Shown piece by piece: positions 63,838 to 64,000 of a stretch of DNA of 64,000 nucleotides. The stretch comes from Fortiea sp. LEGE XX443. Lineage in GTDB: Bacteria; Cyanobacteriota; Cyanobacteriia; Cyanobacteriales; Nostocaceae. The position numbers were made by a program, and so were the translations under genes. Where the stretch lies: positions 124,001 through 188,000 of the forward strand of contig NZ_JADEXZ010000001.1 of NCBI RefSeq assembly GCF_015206815.1, given 5' to 3'. The notes beneath the pieces are model-generated. The model saw only the letters and a list, made by a program, of their open reading frames with translations. It was not told the origin of the DNA and did no database searches. How positions within the stretch are numbered: the stretch's first letter is position 1; each line of letters begins with the position of its first letter.

Positions 63838-64000
63838 ACAACTCTTAAACTTTTCGATAATCAGACGAACCTAAAAGTATAAATCAAATAGCCTTGGAAA
63901 AAATATCAACTTGAGATTACAACTGCTGAACGCAACTCTACCCAGATCAACAGCGATCGCTCATTTGTGATTGGGCAAGGTACTTAACAACCTAGATGAC

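Overview
The window is cyanobacterial chromosome, most likely from a filamentous nitrogen-fixing Nostocales strain (Nostoc/Anabaena group). The evidence is abundant GCGATCGC (HIP1) octamers, a moderately AT-rich base composition, cyanobacteria-specific genes (PsbQ, long-form HPF/LrtA, HemJ, KGK and CGLD27/DUF1230 proteins), and a natF-natG-natH-bgtA amino-acid transporter cluster as known from Anabaena. Genus-level placement is inference. Intergenic regions carry many interspersed hairpins and short repeats typical of these genomes.

Left part (1-12.5 kb): a truncated Uma2 gene, a phytoene-desaturase-like FAD enzyme, alpha-carbonic anhydrase (EcaA), HemJ, an alpha/beta hydrolase lacking its nucleophile, a ThiO-like glycine oxidase, PsbQ, a full Uma2 protein, a DCC thiol protein, an AraC regulator, a GNAT acetyltransferase, PgeF and a biotin ligase. 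Next (12.5-26.2 kb) come an M23 peptidase, riboflavin synthase, a DUF151 nuclease, a ferredoxin-tailed aldo/keto reductase, an overlapping ParA-HEPN pair, a site-2 protease with CBS domains, LipB, HPF, tmk-holB and a PNPOx-like protein.

Middle part (26.2-40.8 kb): a gene-poor stretch with tRNA-Thr, tRNA-Tyr and a possible structured RNA, bracketed by a perfect 39-bp inverted repeat. It is followed by an HTH/acidic protein paired with a membrane protein, tRNA-Arg, a possible 33-residue membrane peptide, two tandem MscS channels, a GH65 phosphorylase, a dynamin-like GTPase and a translationally coupled KGK-HNH pair.

Right part (40.9-64 kb): a STAS-sugar-transferase fusion, QueE, a PEP-CTERM phytase-like protein, the complete natFGH-bgtA ABC importer, a WcaI-type glycosyltransferase, rsfS-CGLD27, an asparaginase, initiator tRNA-Met, a DUF697 GTPase, three consecutive histidine kinases (one hybrid sensor and two receiver-first kinases), and a group 2-like sigma factor on the opposite strand.

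Most genes are core or conserved cyanobacterial functions. The best candidate for an undescribed system is the ParA-HEPN pair (17.7-19.55 kb), which lies between two related ~65-bp gene-remnant repeats. Next are the KGK-HNH couple, the STAS-sugar-transferase fusion and the candidate structured RNA near 26.5 kb.
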